The position numbers and the translations under genes are program-made. Below, piece after piece: positions 51,959 to 61,990 of a DNA stretch of 64,000 nucleotides. The notes under the pieces are model-generated. The model had not been told where the DNA came from. It ran no database searches and saw only the letters and a list, made by a program, of their open reading frames with translations. The DNA is from Tubulanus polymorphus (taxonomy: Eukaryota; Nemertea; Palaeonemertea; Tubulaniformes; Tubulanidae), in assembly GCF_964204645.1 (NCBI RefSeq), contig NC_134035.1, forward strand, positions 10,170,501-10,234,500. Direction: 5' to 3'. Numbering within the stretch: the first letter of the stretch is position 1; each line of letters begins with the position of its first letter.

Positions 51959-52859
51959 CTGAGGAGACAGAACCCGTACTAGTGGTTTACTACTAGTATG
52001 TGGCGCGAATACCAAACAAGCGACGAGGCCACGGCGAATACGATCATTGTTTCATCAATCAATGCTCCGACGTCGTCGTGTACAGTACAAAAATCACAAA
52101 TCATCACTGAAACGATGGCACGAGGCTATTACTGGTAGTATTGCTAGTAACGATCGCCCGGTTCTCGGTGGACAGCGCTGATGATGGACATTGAAGTATC
52201 AGCTGCATACCAGCAGCGCGATGTATCCCGATATCTGCTCATCAACCAACGATTGACGATTGACGTTTCGACTCGCGTCGCGTGACCATCCCTGAATTTC
52301 ACCGAATTTTTCCATGTTACAACGCGAAATTCCCCGATTCTACGATTAATTTATTTTTCGAGAAAAATTTTTTTTGAAATTGCTCATAGCATTTGAGTCG
52401 AAATGTCAATCCTGTTTTACACTCAAACCCGCTTAGTTAGGATCAGCTTGATCTGGTTTCAGATCTAATCCGGATATCATTTACATCCTATTCTTATATA
52501 TAATATATAAACCAGAATTCTCGATAACCGGTTTTATTTCATTAGTCCAAACTCATCCCAATCAAGCAGGTTCTACTGTAATTCTACTGCGTAGTGGTTG
52601 GTGTAGTATTTTTCTCACCAAAGTTTTGCGCGGTGCCTAGTTTTGACGAAGTGAAAAGTGCGCGCGCGGGGTTTGCGTGTGAACGATGCGAGACGCTGCG
52701 CTCGTGTGTATGACCAGCACGCGAAACGTCGAGAGAGAGAGAGATAGAGAAAGCAGAAAATAAAGTGCTCCGATTCGCATAAATATAAAAATACCCGACA
52801 TTCTATTCCCAACAGCTCGATATACACGGTGTCTGCATCCATCGTAAATTAGAATCAAA
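51959..52859. other. Mixed DNA, no gene called
   Basis: Minus frames at 52615-52858 overlap in two phases. A GAGAGAGATAGAGAAAG tract is at 52730-52750. A MITE-like phrase (GACCATCCCTGAATTTCACC) is at 52285. Confidence 0.4.
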
Positions 52860-53500
52860 TCCGAGTTATTGTGTCGGATTTTTTTCGCGCCGACGATGCG
52901 TACTTATTTCGCGACGATTCGACGACGAAAACGTAATTGCGTTCGCCGGCCGCTAAAACCGCACGGATTTCGCGCGAACGCCGACGGAAATTAAGTCACC
53001 GGGTCATTTTTTGATCGTATATCGCGGGTGCCGCCGCCGAACGGAAAACGAACGTTTCGTAATCCGCGCGTTTTCTCGTTTTCGAAAAACTCATCGTTTC
53101 GCCGTTAAACGATCCGCGCTTCCAATCGCTAGTCGTAGTACTCTACGCGACGATAATGGATGCACAATTTACGGAATCGTATTTCGACGAATCCGCGTCG
53201 CTGCTTCAGCTGCGGCGACTGGAACGCCGAGAATCCGCGCGGATGATTCATTCGTAAAATTCGCGGTCGGCGCCGATAGTAGTTACCGCCGCTGCCGCCG
53301 CCATTCTCCTTGGGCTGCCCTCAAAGGTCAAGGTCAAATTGCGCCATTGATCCGGTGTCATTTTTACGCGAACGCACCGCGGTATCGCCATCGCCGCCGC
53401 CGCGCTCGGCGTTACAGTTGCGCCGAGTGTTATTTGCTGAAAGCGACGATGGATTGCTGCTCGAGTGTGTGCCTAGGGAACAATGTACGCCGTAACAACT
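52860..53500. promoter_or_regulatory. CpG island with nuclear-receptor site
   Basis: Dense CpG for 640 bp (CGCGAACGCCGACGG, GCCGCCGCTGCCGCCGCC). TCAAAGGTCAAGGTCAAATT at 53321-53340 holds overlapping AGGTCA half-sites including TCAAGGTCA, the extended site for NR5A/ERR-type nuclear receptors. A 163-codon plus frame (53011-53502) spans the island but is Arg/Ala-rich as GC-rich shadow frames are. A promoter is likelier than a coding exon. Confidence 0.45.
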
Positions 53501-53668
53501 GACCAATTAAATCTCGTACGTAACGCAAACGACGCCGGCCGACGGACATGACGAAAATACGCAGCAGTGATTTAACACCGGGCGACAAGGCAAACTGATA
53601 ACCCGTAAACTGAGAATAACAATCGAGATGGGGATCGTACCACTTTACTATCCAACTATCCAACCAAA

Positions 53669-53675
<7 letters not shown>

Positions 53676-53737
<62 letters not shown>
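53676..53737. repeat. (TA)n microsatellite
   Basis: About 31 TA units bordered by ATATAATATATTATAT. Open frames through it are (YI)n artefacts. Confidence 0.98.
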
Positions 53738-53744
<7 letters not shown>

Positions 53745-53755
53745 TATACATATAC

Positions 53756-53799
53756 ATATAAGCTTCTTAGTTTTCCTTTGTTGACAAAAGGCATTATAT
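53756..53799 (-). CDS. Locus D, candidate exon (44 nt)
   Basis: An excellent acceptor (GAGAATCTTCTTTTCAG). After two bases the frame reads IMPFVNKGKLRSLY up to a weak donor TATAT|GTATAT, or runs three codons further to TAA. The phase fits exon 54070-54040 before and 51958-51875 after. The donor abuts the (TA)n run. Confidence 0.28.
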
Positions 53800-54039
53800 C
53801 TGAAAAGAAGATTCTCACTCATCTAAGACACGCATCTCGTAGAGTACCTCATCATACGGTTATTATATATGGAGTGAATATTGAAATGCGGACTTCTTCA
53901 ATGAAGAATCTGGTTTGATTCGATTCATATAAGAATCAATAGCTAGCCTTGAAGCTATTACAGCCCTGTTTTTTGTAACCCAGCCGGTGAGGTGGGTCCG
54001 TAAAGGACCCGAAATCATGCTAATTTGAATCACACTTAC

Positions 54040-54070
54040 CTATCAAAAAAGAGGGACAGCTATCCCTATT
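54040..54070 (-). CDS. Locus D, candidate short exon (31 nt)
   Basis: A perfect donor GATAG|GTAAGTG and a good acceptor (TTCTTATGGGTTGTCAG). Only one frame is open: NRDSCPSFLI plus one base. Short but with consensus sites. Confidence 0.32.
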
Positions 54071-54126
54071 CTGACAACCCATAAGAATTCAAACAGATTC
54101 CCAAAGAGCTTCATCTGCATTAAAGT

Positions 54127-54230
54127 CAGCCAACTAATTAATTAGTTAATTTATCAACTTATTAAATCTAATGGTTAACTAATGCTTGTAATTGAAATTT
54201 ATCAAATGTATTAATCAGCTAATTGGTCCG
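54127..54230. repeat. AT-rich dispersed repeat, copy 2 (inverted)
   Basis: CCAACTAATTAATTAGTTAA and TCTAATGGTTAACTAATGC are the reverse complement of the copy at 47686-47790. Confidence 0.8.
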
Positions 54231-54332
54231 AGATAAAAATCTTAGAAAATGAAACAGCTGCCTGTTTTTATAGGAAACAGCAATAATTCGGCGAATTCAT
54301 CAATAAATTTTCATCTATAAATCTACTTTAGC

Positions 54333-54521
54333 ATGGATAGTAACCCTGCTCCGTGGTGTGACATCAATCCCAAAGTCGGCGATATGGTCATACATACGCC
54401 TTCACAAATTCAGCAGTTATCTCACAATATTCAACAAATCTCCCTTCGAGATGTATTATTACGTATTCATTTCTTTCTGTTGTCACAACAGTCGTTAGAC
54501 ATAAATAAATCACAGACATAA
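54333..54521 (+). CDS. Open frame, 62 aa, doubtful
   Basis: ATG in good context (TAGCATGG) opens MDSNPAPWCDINPKVGDMVI, then HTPSQIQQLSHNIQQISLRD. It directly follows an acceptor-like TCTACTTTAG. The second half becomes hydrophobic (IHFFLLSQQ). No clear donor. It could be a first coding exon. Unknown product. Confidence 0.27.
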   Translation: MDSNPAPWCDINPKVGDMVIHTPSQIQQLSHNIQQISLRDVLLRIHFFLLSQQSLDINKSQT

Positions 54522-54962
54522 ATATAAGAAAATAGAACATAAAAAAAGAACGAGCGAGTACTTGAATAATATCGAAGATGGCAGTTTGTCTTCTATGTAA
54601 GATTACCGGCAAAGTGGTGACATTTTACATCAAGAGAAACCATCTAAAAATATAACCTTTTCACAAAGGTAACCAAGAATATCATCAATAAAAATACATC
54701 CAGTTCGAATTAAAAATACAACAGACTTATTGTCTATCTTACAATAAGCCACGCAGTGATTTACTTTTTGCAGATGGACGAACAATTTTGACCTTAAGCA
54801 CAGCCTGCATTCGGACCTTGTAACCATTTATCAAAAATCGAAATTATATTCATGATTTTATTACAAATACATGGTGTTCTACACACACAATGTCAAATAA
54901 TTACATACTTAAGTTTAGGTAAATTTCTAAGGTGACTCAGATTGGCCTCCTGGCATTACTAC
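54522..54962. other. Intron-like DNA
   Basis: No supported feature. Confidence 0.5.
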
Positions 54963-54994
54963 CTGGTCAATATGTAATCTCGTCAAAGGATGGG
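54963..54994 (-). CDS. Locus D, tentative exon (32 nt)
   Basis: Donor ACCAG|GTAGTA; the acceptor (GCAACAAAAATGCAG) has a poor tract. The frame after two bases reads HPLTRLHIDQ. Called only because it links exons 55236-55149 and 54070-54040 in phase. Confidence 0.18.
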
Positions 54995-55148
54995 CTGCAT
55001 TTTTGTTGCATTCAAAAAAAACAAAGCGAACTACTGCATTCTAAGATGTAAGGGGTTCGGCGGACGAAAGGAAACTTCATTTCTCTGACCCAGCATCCGA
55101 TTGCCGACAGGAAATGGAAATTCACAAAGCGAAAATGATTATTTTTAC

Positions 55149-55236
55149 ACTTTTGAAAAATACACAATCGGTTGAAAAGACTGCGGTTTGACCCGTGGTC
55201 AGTTAGTTCAGCGTAAAGAATTCGAAACAATGCCCC
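55149..55236 (-). CDS. Locus D, tentative first recognised exon (88 nt)
   Basis: Acceptor ending AATAAGTTCTCAG; donor AAAAGT|GTAAAA is weak. The phase-0 frame reads GALFRILYAELTDHGSNRSL, then FNRLCIFQK. It is part of a 90-codon open frame (55284-55012), so the donor could be wrong. Confidence 0.25.
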
Positions 55237-56244
55237 CTGAGAACTTATTTTTAAACGCGCAGAGAAAAACGCATTAAAAAACACTATTCAGATTCAATCT
55301 ACATACGAACTATAGACATTCTATTATTCAAATCAATGAATGTAGTATTATTCAGAATGGACAATGGTCAGATTCCGCCAGCGGTGAAAAAAGACCAGTT
55401 CCGCGCATCAAAAGCCAGTCGAATTATCGCCAACAATATATTCTTTTCTTGCCCGGGTTGCTGGTCAGTTTCGTACATTATCATCATATCGAGAATTAAT
55501 ACAGATCTTATTTGTAATCAAATCATGACGGGTCAGCAATCGGTCAGTGCTCCGCGCTACCCGGGACAGCTGCGCTGGTCAAATCGGAGACGTTCATTGT
55601 ACTTCGAGCAAAAAGATGCTGACCGCCCTATAATCTGGTTACTGCATATTTATATACGAGGGGACATGTACTGACCTCTTGACCCATGGTCAAAAAATCT
55701 CAGCCGAGACAAAAGTGCTTTCGGACTCCTATGATGAGCGCTTTGTCGGCGCTCGGCCAGCCGGATCAAGATGCTGACCGCAACATGCTTGCATATTCCG
55801 AGAGACATTCTCTATAACATGTAACCTCTCCGGACAATAAAAGCGCGAAGGACAAAAACCGATTCGTCGCATTAAAAAACACATCGCGTTCGATATTTGT
55901 AGCGACAAAACTTCTTTCGGTTATTAATTGACCACAACGATGATGGACAGAAGCTAACCGGACAAAAGAACGACGAAAAAATTACGGTCACCGACGACGA
56001 CCAGCTGTCGTCCAGTTCGACCGGTCGCGAATTCATTCATTGTTGGTCAGTTGTCGGGGATCTTTTCTCGCCCGAGTTTTCGTCGTTGTTTCGTCATTTT
56101 GTTGAATTTTTTTTGGCGGCACGTTTTTTCGATCGGCGGACAAAAAAACGCGCACACGACCGCCGACAATAGACGCGTAGAGAGGCGAACTCCTTGAAAG
56201 GGTAAAAAATTTGAAACACTGATTTGCGAACGGCTAAAACGACT
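55237..56244. other. DNA with repeated GGTCAG words; no gene called
   Basis: TGGTCAG/TGACC words recur (55370, 55462, 55533, 55541, 55617, 55668, 55680, 56045). The plus frame 55336-55674 spans part of it and has no splice support. The minus frame 56047-56376 overlaps the next entry. Confidence 0.35.
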
Positions 56245-56430
56245 ATGGGCGAAAAAATAACAATAAAGGAAGGTAACGAGTGTGTTTGTGTGACAGGTCT
56301 TAACGCACGAAATGGCAAGCAGCGACAAAAGGCACGCGAAATCAGTGTTTTCGACGAAAATAAGAAATTCCACCAAGAAGCTACATTAGTCAGCCCGGCA
56401 GAACATTTGTCTGGTTCGTTTTATCCCTGA
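56245..56430 (+). CDS. Possible small charged protein, 61 aa
   Basis: ATG in good context (GACTATGG) opens MGEKITIKEGNECVCVTGLN, then ARNGKQRQKAREISVFDENK and a Glu/Ser/Pro end to TGA at 56430. Composition is balanced and hydrophilic; codon use is less AT-rich than the flanks. No introns needed. Minus-strand frames overlap but are Phe/Cys-rich. Could be a first exon. No family recognised. Confidence 0.38.
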   Translation: MGEKITIKEGNECVCVTGLNARNGKQRQKAREISVFDENKKFHQEATLVSPAEHLSGSFYP

Positions 56431-56656
56431 TTATAACTAATGATATATTCATTTTCATTATATTACACGCCACACTCAATAACCTACTTACTGAGAAATT
56501 TACTCAACCTGTTCCCCTTGTATAAATATATACCCTTTGTTTTAGTTATTTCTTCACACTATAGAGAGAATCCGAAATTTCAGTTTCATTCTTGATAAAT
56601 AAATTTCTTTTCAGAATTTGTATATACTGGGTTTTACGGACCTGACTTATGCAACG
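56431..56656. other. AT-rich DNA
   Basis: No supported feature. Confidence 0.5.
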
Positions 56657-56825
56657 CAGTCACAACACCTGACTGGTCACCACAACTAAATGGACACCAC
56701 ACTGACCACAAGACCAACTTTCAAACACTGAGTTTAAACACATCTCGAGTTGCAATAAAGGTCTCTCAATAGTTAGTAGTTTTATTTCAATCTTTTTCAT
56801 ATTCTAGTTTTGCCTTCATTGCTGA
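56657..56825. repeat. Dispersed segment, copy 1
   Basis: CAGTCACAACACCTGACTGG, ACTTTCAAAC, TTTCAATCTTTTT and TTTTGCCTTCATT recur in the same order at 57727-57975. Confidence 0.65.
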
Positions 56826-57153
56826 AACCAAGATCTTTTTATACAATTCGCTATAAATGAACAGATTGACGATCAGATTGCCGACTTCGTTCTACGCTTC
56901 ATCTTTGTGCGAGACATATGAAATTCACTAAAACTTTGAAGACGAGACGACTAAAACGTTCTTCACAAAAGATTCAACATAATAAAACCGACAAAAAAAA
57001 TTCACGAAAATACTTCGAAATATTCTAAAGGCGCCGAAAACGGTAAATGTCGAAGCTATTGAAAATTTGCGAACGACGACGACGGAGAATTTTTCGAAAA
57101 ATCAATGGAAATATTTTTGAACGCTCGATATCAGGGGGAATCCAATACTACTT

Positions 57154-57382
57154 CTACGAATGATTCGGCTGCCGGAGACGTAATATAATTTCCTTCAGAA
57201 ATTGATTTATGTTTGCGGGTCCGACCCGGCGCATGTATATGATTACAATTGATTCGACGAATGCCTTTTCCAAGTTCTTAATTTCAGACAGGAAATTCAC
57301 CGCGTTGCCGATATTTTTGTCAACATCGATCGCCGACTCACCAGCCCCGCCGTTACGCATATATAACCACCCATCGACAGAC
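57154..57382 (-). CDS. Locus B, candidate terminal exon (75 codons)
   Basis: An acceptor ending TTGTCATCACAG opens a frame after one base: SVDGWLYMRNGGAGESAIDV, DKNIGNAVNFLSEIKNLEKA, FVESIVIIYMRRVGPANINQ, then FLKEIILRLRQPNHS and TAG. Composition and codon use look coding (GC about 47 percent); at least two amphipathic helices are likely. If the ATG at 57360 is the start, the protein is 68 aa. The entry phase matches exon 59858-59800. No family recognised. Confidence 0.5.
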
Positions 57383-57726
57383 CTGTGATGACAATATCAA
57401 CTACCTAAACGCCCCGCATCTTTTTTCATATCCAACGCATAAATCTAGAAACATTATTATGCTTTTATCTGTAGTAATAAGTCCCTTCAAATTGTCTGGG
57501 AAGAAATACAGTTTATAGATATTAGAGAAATACTAACCAGAATACATGTATTTAGTAAGCTAAAAATCCAAAAGATTTCAAATATTCTTTTTTCAAGTTT
57601 AGCTTCGAAGATGAATTTCATTGTTGGTGGAAAAGTTACCATATTAGGACAAACGATTCCCGGCAGTTGGACTGAACTAAATAAGAGAATTATGTGGTAT
57701 TGATTGCCAATGAGAGTATTTAACGA
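57383..57726. other. Intron-like DNA
   Basis: No supported feature. Confidence 0.5.
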
Positions 57727-57975
57727 TCAGTCACAACACCTGACTGGTCACCACACTGACCACTGGTAACATACAAGAGTAACTTTCAAACTTCCACACA
57801 AATCGGGTGGCAGAGTGGATAAACTCAAAGGGTTACAACACAGGAGGTCCCAGGTTCTAGTCCCTTCTAAACCAGAGTTATTCTTGGCATTTTTTCACTT
57901 AATAGTAAAAATATGAATAAAAAGTACTTTTCTGATTTGAATATCAATCTTTTTTTTTAATTCTTGTCTTGCCGT
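57727..57975. repeat. Dispersed segment, copy 2, with SINE insertion
   Basis: Starts CAGTCACAACACCTGACTGG and ends TCAATCTTTTTTTTT...CTTGCCGTCTTTG like 56657-56825, but is about 80 bp longer because of the tRNA-like head at 57805-57873. Confidence 0.6.
57805..57873 (+). mobile_element. tRNA-derived SINE head
   Basis: An A-box match TGGCAGAGTGG (57808-57818) and B-box match GGTTCTAGTCC (57853-57863) are 45 bp apart, as in a tRNA. The acceptor and anticodon stems do not fold well, so it is a SINE head or tRNA relic rather than a functional tRNA. An AT-rich, T-ended body follows to about 57960. Confidence 0.7.
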
Positions 57976-58622
57976 CTTTGTTTGGATAAAGAACTGCTTT
58001 CGAATATTGCTGGCTACAGTGCCGTTAGAATACTAATATTTTTCATATCGCATGCAGAACTGTCGACGACAAAGACATCTTTTTCATATAATCTTCCGTT
58101 GGACATATTAAGTGCGAGAGGCCAACATCAAAGACCGCTCGCTGCTGCAAAATAGAGTTACGCAATGGCTCGGAGGGCGGTTTCAGCAACGTGCCCATCT
58201 GCTATCCTCAGATATAATCAAATACTAGTCAGCTACTTTCATGTTGAAAGTGTTTTGCGCTCGCCTCATTTTTTTGTGGTGAACCCCTTTCATGTGGTCA
58301 GCCAATTTATTATCGTTAAAAAGTACGAGAAGAGTAATATTTCTAGCACTGCCAGTTCAGTTTCCTTATGGGTTAAAAAGAAAATATTCATCCACCAAAT
58401 ATTCCACGAGCGTAGAGCAGAATACCTCGTACACGCAATTCATCTGAAAATGGATTTTAAGAATGGATTCTAAATAATCTTCATGAATTTCATCCTGATG
58501 ATGATGATTCCCTTCGCAAGAGCTAATTTGATTAAGGGTTTTAATCAATAATTAAAATCTAAATATTCTCATACGAAAAATGTAAAATTCCACAAATGTT
58601 GAAAAAGTTTGTCACCCTTCTT
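57976..58622. other. Overlapping frames, no gene called
   Basis: Plus frames 57964-58155 and 58165-58473 have no splice or promoter support. Confidence 0.35.
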
Positions 58623-58846
58623 CAGGGCTGCCAACCACTGAAAATTGCCATCAGTAACAAATTGCATGTTTTTCAGTAACATTTCATTGAAATATGAAAG
58701 AAAATGTTAAAAATCAATCAGTTATCAACAGTAAGATCTTCAGCAACATCCTTCCTATTTTTTTTACTTATCGAAGAACTCAAATCAGTATTTCTTATCA
58801 TAATGAAGTAACAAATACTGAAAATCAGGAACAGTTGGCAGCTCTG
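58623..58846. mobile_element. MITE family 1, reference copy
   Basis: The ends CAGGGCTGCCAACCACTG and CAGTTGGCAGCTCTG are inverted repeats. The interior is collinear with 13194, 37000, 44435 and 62438. Non-autonomous; no coding capacity. Confidence 0.92.
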
Positions 58847-58894
58847 CTTCTTCGGTCTAAAATAAAGGATCGTGAAATATTTCTAATATTCTAA

Positions 58895-58965
58895 ATAGCG
58901 CTCTGAGCAGCCTGGCTGGATTTAGCGCTATATAAGACACATATTATTATTATATTATTATAAAT
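58895..58965 (+). mobile_element. Retroposon 3' tail (SINE/LINE)
   Basis: AGCGCTCTGAGCAGCCTGGC, TGGATTTAGCGCTATATAAG and a (TATTAT)n end. AGCGCTATATAA followed by TTATTATT is a recurrent 3' end of invertebrate SINEs and their partner LINEs. Only the tail is present. Confidence 0.65.
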
Positions 58966-59799
58966 AAACTTATTAATCTTACAACAATCGCTGAATTTCA
59001 CCATTTCATCGCGGATATTATGATCTTACTGATTCATTCTAATACGAAATATAATGATTTTGCTCGCTACAATTTTCACTTATTTATGATCTCAAAAGTG
59101 ATCATTTCGTTACTCGCATCCGGTGTAGCGTCATCGGTTAAACTGCAGAAAAATCTCATTAAAATTTCAATAAAGTAGCCCATTATCGCTAAGCCTTTAA
59201 ACAAATTCGCTAATCTTTGAGCGAATTCACGTTGAAAAACACTTGAATCAGAAATCAAATATGTGACAGAACAACTCGCGCTAACGATCGAATCAACCGC
59301 ATGGAAACTCCGACAAAACGCGGAATGAAATTATGAAAATTTGAACGTTGCGACCAATTATCGCGCGCGAATTATGGAAATACCTTCACCGTACGAACAA
59401 AATAAAATATATGTTTTATACTCATTAACTGATTTAGAATGTCAACTAAATACGAATTTGCAGATGGCCGTTAGTCTGAATCAATATTCATTCTCTTAAA
59501 CTTCAGTCTTCAAGCGCGGGATTAATCTTAAGAATTCGCATTTTCAGGCTGCAATACGATAGCTCTCAGTCTCGAGAAATCAGCTCCAAGATTGCGAAGA
59601 AATTTACGAGATTCGTTCATCTTTTTTTTCCCGGCTCGTCTTCCGACATACCCGGATTTTTTTCCATTTCTCTCTCTGTCAGCGGCGGGGAATACAACGA
59701 CGACGACGACGAGTGAGAATTACTGAATGGAGGGAATCTTCATCTCGACATTGCTCCAAGAGCAGCAGCAGCAGCAGCAGCAAATCATCGAGTACTTAC
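58966..59799. other. Intron-like DNA with CAG repeat
   Basis: A (CAG)7 tract at 59764-59784 and GACGAC runs at 59698-59712. The plus frame 59727-59921 encodes a Gln run (LLQEQQQQQQQIIEYLQR) and overlaps the minus exon at 59858-59800; the two are alternatives. Confidence 0.4.
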
Positions 59800-59858
59800 A
59801 ACGAAATCACTGCACAAAAGGGGAACGTAATCCACGTGTGATTGTTTTTATCCGATGG
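59800..59858 (-). CDS. Locus B, candidate exon (59 nt)
   Basis: The acceptor (GGGTTTCGCTCGATCTAG) and donor (CGTT|GTAAGTAC) are strong. Only phase 0 is open throughout: PSDKNNHTWITFPFCAVIS, leaving two bases that exon 57382-57154 completes to Leu. Phase 0 also accepts exon 61669-61586. Confidence 0.42.
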
Positions 59859-59928
59859 CTAGATCGAGCGAAACCCGAAGAACGAAGACAACGGCGAAGC
59901 AAGCAATTTGGAGTAGAGTGAGAATAGA

Positions 59929-59945
59929 GAGAGAGAGAGAGAGAG
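59929..59945. repeat. (GA)n microsatellite, short
   Basis: Eight GA units. Confidence 0.9.
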
Positions 59946-60289
59946 CAGAGGAAAGAGTGGCACTGATACGGCGCTGATGTTACGTCGTCGGTGCGTACGC
60001 ATACACATCATCATCAGCGGCGCAGTTTCACAGAGTAGTATTTATCGTAAATTTGCCTCTTATGAAGAATACCCGGGGATCGGGTTCACAAAGATTACAA
60101 TAATGACGAAGACGATGCAATCGTCCCATTATAATAGTTACCGTAATAAATGCAAATACGAATGAGGCCGAATGATTTAATACCGTAAAAACGTTTCGAT
60201 TGACCACTGCTGGGATTAGTAGGGTTAGCGCAGTGGTCTAGAGGCAAGGTTGAAGTTTCCATAAGTCAATTGATAGTGAAGATCTAACA

Positions 60290-60524
60290 CTGGGTGACCA
60301 CCTTAACTTGACTTGCTTTTTCCGCGACTATTCCCTGAAATACACGTCGTTTTCCCTGACTTGATCTGCTAAGAATTCAATGAATAAACACAGTCAAATA
60401 CGTAAACCATAGACGGAAACTGTTTGATTTTACATGCGATCTAGCAATCTTAACACATTTCCCTGATTTTTAAAAGAAAATATAACCTAATTTTTCTCTA
60501 ATTTCCAGGTAATTGGCCTACATG
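60290..60524. mobile_element. MITE family 2 copy
   Basis: CTGGGTGACCACCTTAACTT and CCAGGTAATTGGCCTAC are degraded inverted ends. The interior CCCTGAAATACACGTCG, TGATCTGCTAAGAATTC and CAGTCAAATACGTAAACC fits the family. Confidence 0.85.
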
Positions 60525-61585
60525 TCTATCTTCATGTATCGGTCATGTCGGATGAAAAATATCGGGGAAAAAAAATCAAAATCACATTTTTCGAATTTTT
60601 CAAATTATGTAAATATGTTCGAAAAGTAACGCACAAAGCGCGATGACTCAACCTTACAATCAGACGTGAAAAGAATCGTTAAAACATTTTTCGAATTAAC
60701 AGACGAAAACTGCGAGATCGAAATTATTCGATTGGAAATATTTCGAAGTAACGAACGAACGCACGACCGACGAACGATTGAATCGGACACGATAAAAATA
60801 ACCGCATGACGACCGTGACGAGATCAATTGGCAAAATGACAGGACATGAATCAGAAAAATATCGATTCGATACGGGGAGGGAAAATCTCGGGCGAAGCTG
60901 AAGAAGAAGAAAATACGCACACGAAAAACTGATGACGACAATTCGATAAAAGAGTTCAGAAAACAAGGCAGAAATCATCGACGAAAACCGGTGTTTAACG
61001 GATGACGTTCGAAATAACAATCGAAGCCGCAACGACGAAATAATAGAAACCACTTCATGAAATTATTGGGTAATACAAGCGCTAAGGAAAGCGCCCGCAA
61101 AATTAAAGAAACTATTACGAAAAGATGTTTCTAATCGATGAAATGAAGCGAATAAATATAGCCCCCCCCCCCCCTCCAAAAAAATGATGATCTCAACTCG
61201 TTTCTTCCGAGAAGCGTGATTCATCGTGAAATAGATTTCTAGTTTTTCGACGCCTAAATCTGTAAAAGCGTGCGCCTGGATCGTCTCCCAGGTACGATAA
61301 ATCAGTGTCCGAGCCTCTATAAGACTAACACGCTAAACCACTACAACTACAATTACTACCCACACGAAATACAACAAAACCACAATATCTATAATATGAA
61401 GACTTACCGTATATATTCTATCAATTATTGTCTAATCAGTCGTGGTTATTGTTTTCTATTCTAAGAAGCAGCGATCCCCGTACAAACATACGACAATGGC
61501 ATCCGACACCCGGGGATTTGTTGTAACTGCGCGCGCTGTGTGTGTGACACATAAACGGACGACTTGTGCTGATGCTGCAGCTTAC
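60525..61585. other. Overlapping minus frames, poly-C run; no gene called
   Basis: Minus frames at 60605-60790, 60696-60941 and 60724-61053 overlap in three phases in CGA/TCG-rich DNA. A run of about 13 C is at 61161-61174. Confidence 0.4.
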
Positions 61586-61669
61586 ATTCAACTTAACTTT
61601 ATCTTTTATACCAACTACGCTATATATAATCCGGGCGGGAGGCGGATGGAACGGCGCGCCGAGTTTCAT
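61586..61669 (-). CDS. Locus B, candidate first coding exon (84 nt)
   Basis: ATG at 61669 opens MKLGAPFHPPPARIIYSVVG, then IKDKVKLN, ending at a donor AAT|GTAAGC in phase 0. It borders a CpG-rich block. A TATAAAAG motif lies inside (about 61600-61607, minus), so an alternative is that this is core promoter, not coding. It joins exon 59858-59800 in phase; the assembled model would be 123 aa. Confidence 0.3.
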
Positions 61670-61689
61670 CGCATACTCCAATGATATTT

Positions 61690-61990
61690 ATTCGTACGAC
61701 AGCGATAGAGAATGAGCGACTGACGACGGACGGATATTTTCGCGGGCAGCGTTCGTTCGTTCGTTCGCCGAGCACGCCGATGCGAACGCGACACGCGGCC
61801 GTCGTCGTCAACGACGATTAAAACGATTATTATTACGTCGTCGATTCACCGGCGATCGGCCCGATCGATCGTCGCGATCGCGTCGTCGTCGAAATTCGCG
61901 TAAATCGCCAAAATTTCCGCCGCATCAATTTCGACGACGTCGACGCGCCGCAAACAAACGTATCTCGTACACATTTTAATTCAATGAATT
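61690..61990. promoter_or_regulatory. CpG-rich block (CGTCGTCG, CGATCG)
   Basis: CGATCGGCCCGATCGATCGT, GCGATCGCGTCGTCGTCG and TTCGTTCGTTCGTTCG. A probable CpG-island promoter between the minus-strand locus B exon and a plus-strand frame. Confidence 0.4.

Noticed and set aside
53011-53502. 163-codon plus-strand frame
   Set aside because: GC-rich CpG island where stops are rare; composition is Arg/Ala/Cys-biased and no splice or start evidence stands out.
53430-53918. Frames with (YI)n on both strands
   Set aside because: They run through the TA microsatellite.
60226-60237. tRNA gene from the A-box match TAGCGCAGTGGT
   Set aside because: No B box lies at the expected distance and no tRNA fold is apparent.
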